From UBA4416 sp943362175 (GTDB taxonomy: Bacteria; Bacteroidota; Bacteroidia; B-17B0; Aurantibacillaceae), in contig CALRIU020000004.1 in the NCBI GenBank assembly GCA_943362175.1, forward strand, positions 186,001 to 250,000: a DNA stretch of 64,000 nt, given 5' to 3'. The notes under the pieces were generated by a model. That model was not told where the DNA came from. It was given only the letters and a program-made list of their open reading frames with translations, and searched no databases. Below, in pieces: positions 42,264-51,614 of this stretch. The position numbers and the translations under genes were made by a program. Positions within the stretch are counted from its first letter, which is position 1. Each line of letters opens with the position of its first letter.

Positions 42264-43517
42264 ATGGGATATCTTTTCACCTCCGAATCAGTATCAGAAG
42301 GCCATCCGGACAAGGTTGCCGATCAAATTTCAGACGCATTAATCGATAACTTCCTGGCTTTCGACCCGAACAGTAAAGTAGCCTGCGAAACCTTAGTAAC
42401 TACAGGGCAGGTTGTACTGGCCGGTGAAGTGAAATCCAAAGCATACCTCGATGTGCAGGATATTGCCCGCGAGGTGATCCGTAAGATTGGTTACACCAAA
42501 TCGGAATACATGTTCGAAGCTAACTCATGCGGCATCTTATCTGCGATCCATGAGCAATCGGCTGATATCAACCAGGGTGTTGACAAAAAGAAAAAAGAAG
42601 AGCAGGGTGCCGGTGACCAGGGGATGATGTTCGGTTATGCAACCAACGAAACTGCTAACTACATGCCTTTGGCTTTGGATTTAGCCCATGCTATCTTATT
42701 AGAGCTGGCGGCTTTACGTCGCGAGAACAAAGCCATTAAATATTTACGCCCGGATGCCAAATCACAGGTAACCCTGGAGTACGATGATAACAATAAGCCT
42801 GTGCGTATCGACGCGATCGTGGTGTCTACACAGCACGATGATTTCGATGGCGAACAAAAAATGCTTGCCAAAATTAAAAAAGACATCGTGGAGATCCTGA
42901 TCCCACGTGTGAAAAAGAACTACCCTAAATACGCTCACCTGTTCAACAGCAAAATCAATTACCACATCAACCCAACCGGTAAATTCGTAATCGGCGGGCC
43001 GCATGGTGATACAGGCTTGACAGGCCGTAAAATCATTGTAGATACCTACGGTGGAAAAGGCGCACACGGTGGTGGTGCTTTCTCCGGAAAAGATCCAAGC
43101 AAGGTTGACCGTTCGGCTGCTTATGCAACCCGTCACATTGCCAAAAACCTGGTAGCTGCCGGTGTTTGCGACGAGGTGCTGGTACAGGTATCTTACGCCA
43201 TCGGTGTGGCTCAGCCAATGGGTATCTTCATCGATACTTACGGAACAGCCAAAGTAAAAATGACCGACGGTGAGATCGCTAAAATGGTACAAAAAGTATT
43301 CGACATGCGTCCTTACTTCATCGAGCAGCGCTTGAAACTGCGTACCCCTATGTACAGCGAAACAGCAGCATACGGGCACATGGGCCGTAAAAATGAAGTG
43401 GTTACCAAAACCTTCAAATCTCCTGATGGAAAAACAAAATCCATGAAAGTGGAATTGTTTACATGGGAAAAATTAGACTACGTAGCCAAAGTAAAAGCGG
43501 CGTTCAAATTGAAATAA
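42264..43517 (+). CDS. metK: S-adenosylmethionine synthetase
   Basis: Makes SAM from methionine and ATP. 417 aa, typical length. GHPDKVADQISDA (about 14-26), GAGDQGMMFGYA (about 115-126) and the nonapeptide-containing GGGAFSGKDPSKVDRSAAY (about 269-287) are the three MetK signatures. No SAM-type riboswitch was seen in the AT-rich leader. A terminator follows. Codons look strongly biased to AT-poor translationally preferred forms, as expected for a highly expressed gene. Confidence 0.98.
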   Translation: MGYLFTSESVSEGHPDKVADQISDALIDNFLAFDPNSKVACETLVTTGQVVLAGEVKSKAYLDVQDIAREVIRKIGYTKSEYMFEANSCGILSAIHEQSADINQGVDKKKKEEQGAGDQGMMFGYATNETANYMPLALDLAHAILLELAALRRENKAIKYLRPDAKSQVTLEYDDNNKPVRIDAIVVSTQHDDFDGEQKMLAKIKKDIVEILIPRVKKNYPKYAHLFNSKINYHINPTGKFVIGGPHGDTGLTGRKIIVDTYGGKGAHGGGAFSGKDPSKVDRSAAYATRHIAKNLVAAGVCDEVLVQVSYAIGVAQPMGIFIDTYGTAKVKMTDGEIAKMVQKVFDMRPYFIEQRLKLRTPMYSETAAYGHMGRKNEVVTKTFKSPDGKTKSMKVELFTWEKLDYVAKVKAAFKLK

Positions 43518-43539
43518 TTTTTAAGCTATAAGATAGGAA

Positions 43540-43568
43540 GCCTCCACAGTATTGTGGGGGCTTTTTTT
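43540..43568 (+). terminator. Terminator after metK
   Basis: GCCTCCAC (43540-43547) pairs with GTGGGGGC (43554-43561) across a 6-nt loop, followed by seven T. Confidence 0.9.
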
Positions 43569-43628
43569 GTGGCTTCGGCTCCGCTCAGCCACCGGCAAAA
43601 AGATGTTTTGAAAACAGGCCGCGTCAGC

Positions 43629-43692
43629 GATTGTAGCGGAAATCCTTTTGCTTGTTCTTTGCAAAAGATTGCAGCGTAAAGCGCGCCCGGAC
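43629..43692 (+). repeat. Composite GCAAAAGATTGCAGCG repeat, copy 2
   Basis: GATTGTAGCGGAAATCC (43629-43645) then AATCCTTTTGC..GCAAAAGATTGCAGCG (43641-43676) form overlapping inverted repeats. The latter half matches the minus strand at 18480-18540. Confidence 0.6.
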
Positions 43693-43752
43693 GCCCAAAT
43701 AAGAAAACTAATTTACTAATTATACAGGTGGCTGAGGCTCTCGAAGCTACCG

Positions 43753-43837
43753 GTAGCTGAGCGGAGTCGAAGCCAATGTGTTCGCAATATATACCAGTGG
43801 TAGCTGAGCGGAGTCGATGGTAGCTGAGCGGAGTCGA
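43753..43837 (+). repeat. Three tandem-like GTAGCTGAGCGGAGTCGA elements
   Basis: GGTAGCTGAGCGGAGTCGA occurs at about 43751, again at about 43799 and immediately afterwards at about 43817. The last two copies directly adjoin. The same core is in the inverted pair at 2-57. Confidence 0.7.
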
Positions 43838-43839
43838 AG

Positions 43840-44211
43840 CTACTCCGGCATTTGTAGCTTGTTGAAACGTGGATCGCGGTTGGTGTTCAGCGCGAGAAGA
43901 ATCAATACAACACCCATGAACACATGCGGAAGATAAACGATATCGGCGAAGTGTAAAAGCCAGGGCGAAAGAGCAAGCACAACACCCAAAGCCATATCGA
44001 GCATCAGGTGATAGCGGAAAGGAATAAGCTTTGCCAGGCTGTAGTTATAAGCTGTAAACAGGTTATAGGAAAGGAGCAGGATACCGATGACGATCGGTGA
44101 GCCGGCATCGGAAAGGTCTTTGCTGAACATAAAAATCCAGGGTGAAAGAATGAGGAAGATTCCGAAAAGATAATCAACCATGCTGTGGAGTTTAATACTG
44201 ATGAGTCGCAT
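43840..44211 (-). CDS. SPW-repeat membrane protein
   Basis: 123 aa, four hydrophobic helices, with two copies of the SPW motif: LILSPWIFMFSKD (about 22-34) and LALSPWLLHFADIV (about 79-92). This matches the two-repeat SPW family of small inner-membrane proteins of unknown function. Starts MRLISIKLHSMVDYLFGIF; a second Met at residue 11 is possible. It is isolated, with repeats downstream and DUF1543 divergent upstream. Confidence 0.8.
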   Translation of the reverse strand: MRLISIKLHSMVDYLFGIFLILSPWIFMFSKDLSDAGSPIVIGILLLSYNLFTAYNYSLAKLIPFRYHLMLDMALGVVLALSPWLLHFADIVYLPHVFMGVVLILLALNTNRDPRFNKLQMPE

Positions 44212-44312
44212 GAGCCTGAGATTTTAAAACCGCATCTTACAGGTTATGCTCAAAAACTAATGCCATGTTATATAACCTGCTTTTTTAGTAGCTTCGTAAC
44301 TGAAATAAAAGC

Positions 44313-44885
44313 ATGATGAACGATCTGAAACTTTACATGGTATTGGTGGGCTGCAAGCCCACAGGGCGCTTTACGGAACAGCACGATGTGTTTTTTGGAA
44401 TTGCGCGCAGCTTAAAGGACCTGGTGCCGCAGATCAATGCCTTCTGGCCGGAAATGAAAGGTGCTTTTCATATTGATGCCTGGCGCGAGGTGACGCAGGT
44501 GAATGGCTTTGCCGTGGAGATAGAGGAAGCCACCGAAGCGCCGGAGAACAGCCACCATTTGTTTTTCATCAATCTGGGAGGATACAGGCCCGGGGAGTTT
44601 GAAGAGTTGCATTACAAAATGCTGGTAGCAGCGGCAGACAGCGCCAAAGCCATTACTGTGGCAAAACAAACGCTATTTTATAAAGCGGAGGGATTTAAAG
44701 GGGCGGAGTCGCACATCGACGATAAATATAAGCTCGATGTGGATGATCTGTATGCCGTAAAAGACATGCTGCTTCCCTTATTTTCGGAGAAATTTCAGAT
44801 CAGGATTACGGAAAAACAGACCCCGGAAGACGAGCTGCACCTCGGCTATCTCAAGCTCTCTAAGCTGCTTGGGAAAGAGGTCTGA
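44313..44885 (+). CDS. DUF1543 domain protein
   Basis: 190 aa. LYMVLVGCKPTGRFTEQHDV then FFGIARSLKDLVPQINAFWP and FHIDAWREVTQVNGF are the DUF1543 block, a small family of unknown function. The second half (EELHYKMLVAAADSAKAI) looks like a related duplicated half. The first or second Met (44313 or 44316) can start it. Soluble and probably cytoplasmic. Confidence 0.85.
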   Translation: MMNDLKLYMVLVGCKPTGRFTEQHDVFFGIARSLKDLVPQINAFWPEMKGAFHIDAWREVTQVNGFAVEIEEATEAPENSHHLFFINLGGYRPGEFEELHYKMLVAAADSAKAITVAKQTLFYKAEGFKGAESHIDDKYKLDVDDLYAVKDMLLPLFSEKFQIRITEKQTPEDELHLGYLKLSKLLGKEV

Positions 44886-44907
44886 TTGGGTATTTTTTTC
44901 CATACAA

Positions 44908-45279
44908 TCACACCAATACGGAGATCAGGATCAGGCTGATGTTGGCAAGCGTAGTTACGATAAAAATCGGGAAGATCCACCGGACGGGAAGTTGAGCCAC
45001 GCAGGCAATGATATTGAGCAGGGAGAGGCACATACCCAGTGAGAACTGCCAATATGCACTGTTGTACTCCAGGCTGAACTTCACCAGCCCTCCGCCAAGG
45101 CAGGCGCTAATGGCAATGACGAAACTGATGAATGCGAAATAGCTGAAATCGAGCTCTTCCATCAGGTGCCCGTATTTTTGCCGGATGAGCTGAAGCTTGG
45201 TTATTTTTATACCGGCCCCGGCTGTATGTATATTGGTTGCTGTGCGCATGTCTGTTGCCGTGTTTCCTGTTGCATTCAA
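44908..45279 (-). CDS. Small three-helix membrane protein, unknown
   Basis: 123 aa. A hydrophilic N-terminus (about 45 residues, RQKYGHLMEELDFSYFAF), then three hydrophobic helices to the C-terminus. No family recognised. An internal Met at residue 11 is another possible start. Its 3' end faces the DUF1543 gene with a 22-base gap. Confidence 0.68.
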   Translation of the reverse strand: MNATGNTATDMRTATNIHTAGAGIKITKLQLIRQKYGHLMEELDFSYFAFISFVIAISACLGGGLVKFSLEYNSAYWQFSLGMCLSLLNIIACVAQLPVRWIFPIFIVTTLANISLILISVLV

Positions 45280-45350
45280 TCCATGAAAGCAGTTTTAATG
45301 CCAGAGCACATGCTGTTTTTTAATTGTACATTTACGGAGATCAACATTCT

Positions 45351-46049
45351 ATGAAAACACCTTCCCACATTGCTATTCCGGCATCGGCGCTCGATTTTCT
45401 GAAGCTCGTGAAAAAGAATAATAACCGCGATTGGTTCAACGCGCATAAAGAGCGCTACCTCGAAGAGCTGGCGCAGCTCGAGCGTTTTGCCGATGCCGTG
45501 CTGAAGGAGCTGAACAAGGAGGACATGATTGAAACCCCAAGCGGAAAGAAAAGCCTGCACCGAATCTACCGCGATACGCGCTTCTCCAAAGAAAAAACAC
45601 CCTACAAAACCAATTGGAGCGGGGGCTACAGGCGCGCTACCAAATCAAGAAGAGGCGGTTACTATTTTCACATCGAGCCGGGCAACAGCTTTGTGGCCGG
45701 TGGTTTCTGGGGGCCTTCTGCAGAAGACCTCCGCCGCATCCGCGATGAGATTGCCTTTGATGCGACACCGCTGAGAAAAATTTTGAAAGCAAAGAATTTT
45801 GTCAAAACCTTTGGAGCCTTGCAGGGAGAGCAGGTAAAAACCACGCCCAAAGGCTATGATGCGGCTAATGAAGGCATCGATCTGCTACGTTATAAGCAGT
45901 TTCTGCTCATGAGGTCATTTACCGACGAGGAAGTACTGGCGCCATCCTTCGTGAAAGAAACGGTGGCCACTTTCCGGCACATGCGCCCATTCTTCGATTA
46001 CATGAGCGAGGTGCTTACAACAGACATCAATGGGATTTCTGTATTATAA
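45351..46049 (+). CDS. DUF2461 (TIGR02453) family protein
   Basis: 232 aa from ATG 45351; the upstream ATG at 45324 is less likely. Diagnostic segments are FLKLVKKNNNRDWFNAHKERYLEEL, RIYRDTRFSKEKTPYKTNW and YYFHIEPGNSFVAGGFWGPS. The biochemical role is unknown; the family occurs in bacteria and fungi. Confidence 0.9.
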   Translation: MKTPSHIAIPASALDFLKLVKKNNNRDWFNAHKERYLEELAQLERFADAVLKELNKEDMIETPSGKKSLHRIYRDTRFSKEKTPYKTNWSGGYRRATKSRRGGYYFHIEPGNSFVAGGFWGPSAEDLRRIRDEIAFDATPLRKILKAKNFVKTFGALQGEQVKTTPKGYDAANEGIDLLRYKQFLLMRSFTDEEVLAPSFVKETVATFRHMRPFFDYMSEVLTTDINGISVL

Positions 46050-46200
46050 CCGCATGGTCACATAGAAAATACAGGGAACAGGTAAGAGATCATAGAAATT
46101 GCAGGCATTTCTTTTTAACCCTACCAATCTGCTTCATTCGCGTTCCATTAACGCACCAGATGATAAACTATGTATCCTCTGTGTCTATGTGGTTAAAAAA
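46050..46200. repeat. Degenerate CACATAG intergenic element, second copy
   Basis: GGTCACATAGAAAATACAGG near 46055 and the inverse GTGTCTATGTGGTTA at about 46181-46195 bracket this gap between convergent genes. The arrangement parallels 11811-11908. No gene. Confidence 0.4.
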
Positions 46201-46206
46201 AACGCC

Positions 46207-46491
46207 CTACTTCGCCCGCACATCCGCCCATTCCGGGATTTTATCGAACAGGCTTTTGGCAAAGGGACAGAGCGGCAAAATGGTATAGCCTTTTTGGCGG
46301 GCAAACTCCACAGCAGCCTGTACCAGCTGCTTGCCCAGGCCTTTTCCTTCGCCGCCTTCGTTTACCTGCGTATGGTCAATGATGAATTTATGATCGCCGG
46401 CGTACACATAGGTCATGATCGCTAAGGTTTTGCCGTTTTCTTCGATGTAAAAGTTACCGTTCTTTTCGGTATCGTGTTGTTTGACTTCCAT
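46207..46491 (-). CDS. YjdJ-type GNAT acetyltransferase
   Basis: 94-aa minimal N-acetyltransferase. VNEGGEGKGLGKQLVQAAVEFARQKGY (about 42-68) contains the acetyl-CoA loop, preceded by HKFIIDHTQV and followed by LPLCPFAKSLFDK with the conserved Cys-Pro. This is the short YjdJ-like subgroup. Confidence 0.9.
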   Translation of the reverse strand: MEVKQHDTEKNGNFYIEENGKTLAIMTYVYAGDHKFIIDHTQVNEGGEGKGLGKQLVQAAVEFARQKGYTILPLCPFAKSLFDKIPEWADVRAK

Positions 46492-46635
46492 ATTGGTTTT
46501 ACTATTCTATAAAGATAGGGATAAACTATTTTCAGGGAAAACGGTTTTATTATCATAGATCAATGTGAGGGAACTTTTTTAGATCAACCTTTGTGTCGTT
46601 AAAATGAACATTAAAAACCTAAAAATAAACAGATC

Positions 46636-47175
46636 ATGAACGCAACAGCAAACAAATGGGCGATTGACCCGACACACTCCGAAGTACAGTTTAAAGTAAA
46701 ACACCTGGTGATCTCTACGGTAACCGGCACTTTCAAAACATTTTCAGGCGACGCCACCTTTGAAGGCGACAAGCTGGAAAATGCAAAGATCAACTTCACG
46801 ATAGATCCTGCGAGCATCGATACCAACCAGGAGCAACGCGACGGGCATTTGAAATCACCGGACTTTTTTGATGCCGAAAAATACCCGGCTATCACCTTTG
46901 AGTCTACCTCTGTAAAGCATGCCAAAGGCGATCTGTATAAAATCAGCGGCAACCTCACCATCAAAGGCGTGACCAAAGCCGTGGAAATCGAAGCAGAGCA
47001 CGGTGGAACAGCGGTTGATCCTTATGGGAACACCAAAATGGGCTTTGAAGTAACAGGTACCGTGAACCGTAAAGAATTTGGCTTAACCTGGAATGCCGTG
47101 ACGGAAGCCGGTAGCGTGGTGGTTGGCGAAGACATTAAGTTGATCGCTAACATCCAGCTCGTGAAACAAGCTTAA
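46636..47175 (+). CDS. YceI family protein
   Basis: 179 aa, lipocalin-like barrel expected to bind polyisoprenoid or other lipid. WAIDPTHSEVQFKVKHLVIS at the N-terminus, DGHLKSPDFFDAEKYPAITF and VTGTVNRKEFGLTW are the family signatures. No signal peptide is present, so it is probably cytoplasmic, as for many Bacteroidota YceI proteins. Closed by a terminator. Confidence 0.93.
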   Translation: MNATANKWAIDPTHSEVQFKVKHLVISTVTGTFKTFSGDATFEGDKLENAKINFTIDPASIDTNQEQRDGHLKSPDFFDAEKYPAITFESTSVKHAKGDLYKISGNLTIKGVTKAVEIEAEHGGTAVDPYGNTKMGFEVTGTVNRKEFGLTWNAVTEAGSVVVGEDIKLIANIQLVKQA

Positions 47176-47200
47176 TGTTTTTGAAAGGTTAGAGTTAAAA

Positions 47201-47229
47201 AATCCTGTCGGTAACGGCGGGATTTTTTT
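47201..47229. terminator. Bidirectional terminator between yceI-like and MBL genes
   Basis: AATCCTGTCG pairs with CGGCGGGATT (two T·G wobbles) around a GTAA loop, with A-rich and T-rich flanks. It lies between convergent genes and could serve both. Confidence 0.85.
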
Positions 47230-47248
47230 GTTTAGATCAATCGCAAAC

Positions 47249-48091
47249 TTAAAACAATTTTAGCTGCGAAGGCTGCATGAATGTTGACATACGGGCCTGC
47301 GATAGCACCGTAACAGCGCTTGTGGCATGTGAGATCTCGTGTACATCCGTTTCGTAGTCGCGGGAGGCAACAACGATTTTTGTATGGCCCGCATGTTTTT
47401 CAAATAACTGTTTTACCAGTTCGGGGCTGTTATTGTCTTTCGATAAATGAGAGAGGATAAGGTGGCTGATGTGGTCGGAGCGGTGATTGGTAAAGAGCTC
47501 CAGCGATTCGTGATTGGAGAGGTGGCCATGCCCGCTGGATATCCGTTTTTTCAGGTGGTAAGGATACATGCCGGTATCCAGCATTTCCTTGTCATAATTG
47601 GCTTCCAGGAATACGGCATGGCATTGCTTGAAGTAGCGGATCACGTTGCCACAGCAGGAGCCGATATCTGTAAATACGCCGATGTGGATATGATTCGCGC
47701 TCACCACAAAGCTGTACGGATCAGCGGCATCATGCCGTTTCGAAAAAGGCTTCACGAAAAGGTTGCCCAGCTGAATGTCTTCGTCGGAGCAGAAAGAGCG
47801 GACAAGCTCCGGGCGAAGGATCATGCGGCTGCTTTTGAGCGTCGCGGGTGTGATATAAACCGGCAGCTGGTATTTTTTGGAAAGGACTTCCACGCCGCGG
47901 ATATGATCGGAATGCTCGTGTGAAATAAAGATGGCTTTCACCTCCTGCATGCTGAGCCCGATGCGGGCCATGCGTTTTTCCACCTCGCGGCAGGAAATGC
48001 CCACATCCACCAGCACGGCTTCGCCGCCATACGACACATAATAACAATTACCGTTACTTCCTGAATTTAATGAGGCGATCCTGACCGACAT
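47249..48091 (-). CDS. MBL-fold metallohydrolase (YycJ/WalJ type)
   Basis: 280 aa from ATG 48091 (MSVRIASLNSGSNGNCYYVS); the 34 residues upstream to 48193 do not fit the family. SHEHSDHIRGVEVL (about 58-71) is the HxHxDH metal site, with LSHLSKDNNSPELV carrying a late His and ILRPELVRSF in between. SLNSGSNGNC is characteristic of the YycJ group. A nuclease-like activity on DNA is reported for relatives; here it is inferred. Confidence 0.93.
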   Translation of the reverse strand: MSVRIASLNSGSNGNCYYVSYGGEAVLVDVGISCREVEKRMARIGLSMQEVKAIFISHEHSDHIRGVEVLSKKYQLPVYITPATLKSSRMILRPELVRSFCSDEDIQLGNLFVKPFSKRHDAADPYSFVVSANHIHIGVFTDIGSCCGNVIRYFKQCHAVFLEANYDKEMLDTGMYPYHLKKRISSGHGHLSNHESLELFTNHRSDHISHLILSHLSKDNNSPELVKQLFEKHAGHTKIVVASRDYETDVHEISHATSAVTVLSQARMSTFMQPSQLKLF

Positions 48092-48354
48092 AGAAAACTG
48101 CAAGATACACTTTTCAGGATGTTTTGCGATGGACGGCTTCCAAAAGATATAAACCGTGACCGGTTCAGGACACCGATCTTTTTCACCATTCAAAAAATGA
48201 GTAGTTTAGTTTCCGGGACTGCTATAGTATTCCTGCCACTTAACATGTCGATTCATGAAACCAGCTAAAACATCTGCTTATGCCCCCCGTGAATCACAGC
48301 ACGTCGTGGCAAAACAACAGGCAAGCGTCGCCTGAAGCGACAGTTCACGGAGTA
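48092..48354. other. 263-bp intergenic stretch
   Basis: No gene. Short GTCGC/GCGAC and CCGTGAA/TTCACGG inverted pieces occur near 48285-48350 but make no clear element. The first part contains the extra unread 5' frame of the MBL gene. Confidence 0.4.
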
Positions 48355-48804
48355 TTAATCGCGTCGGTACTTCATTTTGATATGTGGAATATCATCCTCC
48401 AGGTACATGTCACTTTTGGTCACAAAGCCGAGGTCTGTGTAAAATTTCTCCAGGTAGTGCTGCGCCGAAATAGTGATTGTGTCTGTTTTAAAATGACTCA
48501 GGCTTTCATTGATGCAATAGTTCATCAGCTCTTTTCCATAGCCATGTTTGCGGAAGGCTCCTGCAATTACCACGCGTCCTATAGCCGCCGAGTCGTAGGC
48601 AAGCCCCGGAGGCACCAGCCTCGCATAAGCCGCCAGCTGTGTGCCCTCAAAGCCCATCACATGCAGGCAGGCCTGGTCTTTGTTGTCCGGATCGGCGTAG
48701 GGGCAGTTCTGCTCCACCACAAATACCTTTGCCCTCAGGTGCAGCAGCCCGTAAAGTTCCTGCGTGCTCAGTTCCTGGAATGATTTGGTGCTAAAGCGGA
48801 TCAT
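48355..48804 (-). CDS. ElaA-type GNAT acetyltransferase
   Basis: 149 aa. LRAKVFVVEQNCPYADPDNK (about 28-47) and AIGRVVIAGAFRKHGYGKEL (acetyl-CoA loop) are the ElaA signatures; ISAQHYLEKFYTDLGF near the C-terminus is also typical. Substrate unknown. Confidence 0.93.
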   Translation of the reverse strand: MIRFSTKSFQELSTQELYGLLHLRAKVFVVEQNCPYADPDNKDQACLHVMGFEGTQLAAYARLVPPGLAYDSAAIGRVVIAGAFRKHGYGKELMNYCINESLSHFKTDTITISAQHYLEKFYTDLGFVTKSDMYLEDDIPHIKMKYRRD

Positions 48805-48828
48805 TGTGGAAATACTGCCTCAAAAAAA

Positions 48829-49197
48829 TTAATATTGCTTGATGGAAAGCAGCACCAGCGTGCAGGCTTCCGTGGTTTCGATGCCCTTATCGGCCGCCAT
48901 CTGTTCGAATTCGGGATTTTCGGTGCCCGGGTTGAAAATGATGCGCTTCGGTTTCAGTGAAAGAATATACTCATACCAGTAAGGCTGGTTATCGGGCCCC
49001 ACGTACAGGCTTACCGTATCGATGTTCTCCAGTGCAGGCTTATCGGTGATGATTTCCAGGCCGTTAATAACGCCCTTTCTCAGGCCCACGGGATACACCG
49101 TGTGCTGATGGTTCTGAAGGCTGATTGTAGCTTTGTAGCTATAACGTTCCGCGTTGGGCGATGCGCCTATCACCACGGTGGTTTTGTTACTCGACAT
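48829..49197 (-). CDS. CoA-binding domain protein (YccU type)
   Basis: 122 aa from ATG 49197 (MSSNKTTVVIGASPNAERYS). Rossmann-like CoA-binding fold: VVIGASPNAERYSYKA, VYPVGLRKGVINGLEI and FNPGTENPEFEQMAADKGI. It overlaps the MFS gene end by 11 bases and is co-directional, so probably co-expressed. The ligand is presumed acyl-CoA or nucleotide. Confidence 0.88.
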   Translation of the reverse strand: MSSNKTTVVIGASPNAERYSYKATISLQNHQHTVYPVGLRKGVINGLEIITDKPALENIDTVSLYVGPDNQPYWYEYILSLKPKRIIFNPGTENPEFEQMAADKGIETTEACTLVLLSIKQY

Positions 49198-50455
49198 AAT
49201 CCAGGTCTTTATGAAATGTTTCTTCCAGGTGATAGAGGGCAATAAATCCTATGCCAATGATGATGGCGCCGGTGATCTGGGTAGCCAGCAGCTTATCCAC
49301 ACTGAAAGCTGAGATGATAAAATTAAGCAGCAGCGAAATAAGGATGGTGGAGCCACGCACAAAGTTAGGAGCCGTTGTCGTTGCCGTTGCCCTGATGTTG
49401 GTGCCGAACAGCTCGGAAGCCGTGCTGATAAACACCGCCCAATAGCCGGTGGCAAAGCCGATGAAGGTAACGATGCTGTAAAAGACAAACACCGAGGTGC
49501 CGCCGGAAATAAAATAGAGGATCACACCCAACACCGTCATCGATAGGAAAAGGCCCAGCGCTTTCTTACGGGATTTGAGATACTGGCTGATCAGGCCTGA
49601 CGCCACATCGCCTACGGTAATACCCGCATAGGCAAACATAATGGATTTACCTGCGGAAATGGCGCCTTCCTGCAACCCCAGGCTCTCGCTCAGCTCCGGG
49701 GAAAATAATACCAGGGTACCCATCACGTACCATACCGGCACCGTCACAAAAATAATACAGAGGTATTTTTTTAGGTTCCTGGCATTGGAAAACAACTGTA
49801 AGATGTTGCCACGCGTCACCTGCTCATCGTTCTTGACCTGTGCAAACATGCCCGATTCCAGGATGCCGATCCGCAGCACCAGCAAGGCGAGGCCCATGGC
49901 ACCGCCCAGGTAAAACGAATAGCGCCAGTTGGTGATGACATCGCCCATAAAGCCGGCTACCACGGCACCGAATACGCCCACCGTGGCCACAATGGTGGCG
50001 CCGTAGCCGCGTCGCTCCTTGCTCATGCTTTCGCTCACCAGCGTAATGCCCGCGCCCAGCTCACCCGCCAGGCCAAAGCCCGAAATAAACCTCAGGACGA
50101 TGTAAGCATCGGTGCTGTGTACCATGCCATTGGCAATATTGGCAAGCGAGTAGGTAAGGATGGAGCCGAAAAGCACAGAAAGCCGGCCTTTCTTATCGCC
50201 CAGGATGCCCCAGAAGATTCCGCCGATGATCATGCCGGCCATCTGCCAGTTGAGCAAGAGCTTGCCATATGAGGCATTCAGGAGTTTTTTGACGGCATCC
50301 GAAATGCCGGGATATTGCTCGGGAAGAATTTCGTTCAGGCTTTGCGCCCGTTCCACGCCAAAGAGCAACAGGTCGTAGATGTCAACAAAATAGCCTAAGG
50401 CGGCCACAATGATGAGCTTATTCAGATTTTTGGAAGGAGCCAGCGCCTGCTGCAT
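49187..50455 (-). CDS. MFS transporter, metabolite:H+ symporter-like
   Basis: 422 aa, 12 predicted helices, inner membrane. The loop 2-3 motif GDKKGRLSVLFGSI fits the MFS A motif, and ISGFGLAGELGAGITLVSE (TM4) resembles the sugar/carboxylate symporter branch. The long early polar loop with NEILPEQYPGISDAVKKLLN is notable. Substrate unknown. The ManC gene is 16 bases upstream in the same direction. Confidence 0.9.
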   Translation of the reverse strand: MQQALAPSKNLNKLIIVAALGYFVDIYDLLLFGVERAQSLNEILPEQYPGISDAVKKLLNASYGKLLLNWQMAGMIIGGIFWGILGDKKGRLSVLFGSILTYSLANIANGMVHSTDAYIVLRFISGFGLAGELGAGITLVSESMSKERRGYGATIVATVGVFGAVVAGFMGDVITNWRYSFYLGGAMGLALLVLRIGILESGMFAQVKNDEQVTRGNILQLFSNARNLKKYLCIIFVTVPVWYVMGTLVLFSPELSESLGLQEGAISAGKSIMFAYAGITVGDVASGLISQYLKSRKKALGLFLSMTVLGVILYFISGGTSVFVFYSIVTFIGFATGYWAVFISTASELFGTNIRATATTTAPNFVRGSTILISLLLNFIISAFSVDKLLATQITGAIIIGIGFIALYHLEETFHKDLDYVE

Positions 50456-50471
50456 AGAGAGGATTTATCCG

Positions 50472-51560
50472 TTAAACATACTTATCGCCTTTCAGTACCT
50501 TTACATCGTTCACAAAATTCCGGATCTGCTGCTCGTCCTGCTTTTTACAGATCATCAGCACCCCTTCCGATTCCACCACGATGTAATCCTTCAGGCCCTG
50601 CATCACCACCAGCTTATCGTTGGGCACATGCACAATGCAGTTGTGGCAATCGTATTCCATAATGTTTTTTCCTACCAGGGCATTGTTGCCCTTGTCGTGC
50701 TTGATGTGGGTAAACAGCGAGCCCCAGGTGCCGAGGTCGCTCCAGCCGATAATGGAAGAGCGCACGTACACATTTTTCGCCTTCTCCATCACGCTGTAAT
50801 CGATCGAGTCGTTCTTGCAGATGTTGTAAGCCCGTTTAATAAACTCTTCCTCCGAAGGCGTGTTGTAATGCTCCAGCCCTTCCTTGAAAATATTGGACAA
50901 TTCAGGGTCGAGTTGCTCAAAGGCATGAATGATGCTTTTGGTGCTCCAGATAAAGATGCCGCTGTTCCATAGGAATTCGCCGGTTTCGATGAAAAGCTTG
51001 GCCTGCTCCAGCTGCGGCTTTTCCATGAAAGTTTTCACCTTGTAGATGCGTTTGTCTTTTTCTTTTACCGGCGAATCGATGAACTGGATATAGCCGTAGC
51101 CCGTATCAGGCCGTGAAGGCTTAATGCCGAGCGTTACCAGGCAGTCCTCCGCTTTGGCTTTCGCAAAGCAGGATTTGATCGCTTTCACAAACGTATCCTC
51201 CTTCGTGATCAGGTGATCGGAAGGAGCCACAACCGTGAGGGCATTGGGGTTGAGCTTATGGATCTTGTAGGAAGCATAGGCAATGCAGGGCGCCGTATTT
51301 TTGCGGGCAGGCTCTGTCAAAATATTTTCTTTGGGTAATCCGGGTAATTGCTCAATTACCAGCTGTTCATAAATGTCATTGGTAACCACATAAATATTAT
51401 TCAACGGGCAGAGTTCCTTGAACCTGTCAAAGGTTTGTTGCAGTAAGGTTCTTCCGGTACCTAAAATATCTAAAAATTGCTTGGGATGATTGGTGGTGCT
51501 CATTGGCCAGAAACGCGAACCCACGCCACCAGCCATAATAATACAGTACTGATTTTTCAT
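50472..51560 (-). CDS. manC: Mannose-1-phosphate guanylyltransferase
   Basis: Makes GDP-mannose for glycan and LPS precursors. 362 aa, so it has the nucleotidyltransferase part only and lacks the C-terminal isomerase domain of bifunctional enzymes. MAGGVGSRFWPMSTTNHPKQ (10-29) is the pyrophosphorylase signature, and FMEKPQLEQAKLFIETGEFL then WNSGIFIWS the sugar-binding region. Its next gene downstream is the MFS transporter. Confidence 0.94.
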   Translation of the reverse strand: MKNQYCIIMAGGVGSRFWPMSTTNHPKQFLDILGTGRTLLQQTFDRFKELCPLNNIYVVTNDIYEQLVIEQLPGLPKENILTEPARKNTAPCIAYASYKIHKLNPNALTVVAPSDHLITKEDTFVKAIKSCFAKAKAEDCLVTLGIKPSRPDTGYGYIQFIDSPVKEKDKRIYKVKTFMEKPQLEQAKLFIETGEFLWNSGIFIWSTKSIIHAFEQLDPELSNIFKEGLEHYNTPSEEEFIKRAYNICKNDSIDYSVMEKAKNVYVRSSIIGWSDLGTWGSLFTHIKHDKGNNALVGKNIMEYDCHNCIVHVPNDKLVVMQGLKDYIVVESEGVLMICKKQDEQQIRNFVNDVKVLKGDKYV

Positions 51561-51614
51561 AATTATAAAGTACTAATTTACACAAAAAATGTGGGATTAA
51601 ACCTAAAAAAAGCC

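Larger units (their letters stand above)
43518..43839. other. 322-bp repeat-rich intergenic region
   Basis: No gene. It starts with the metK terminator (43540-43568) and then holds a CCGCTCAGCC arm (43577 region), the composite GCAAAAGATTGCAGCG element (43629-43692) and three TAGCTGAGCGGAGTCGA copies (43753-43768, 43800-43836). Confidence 0.7.
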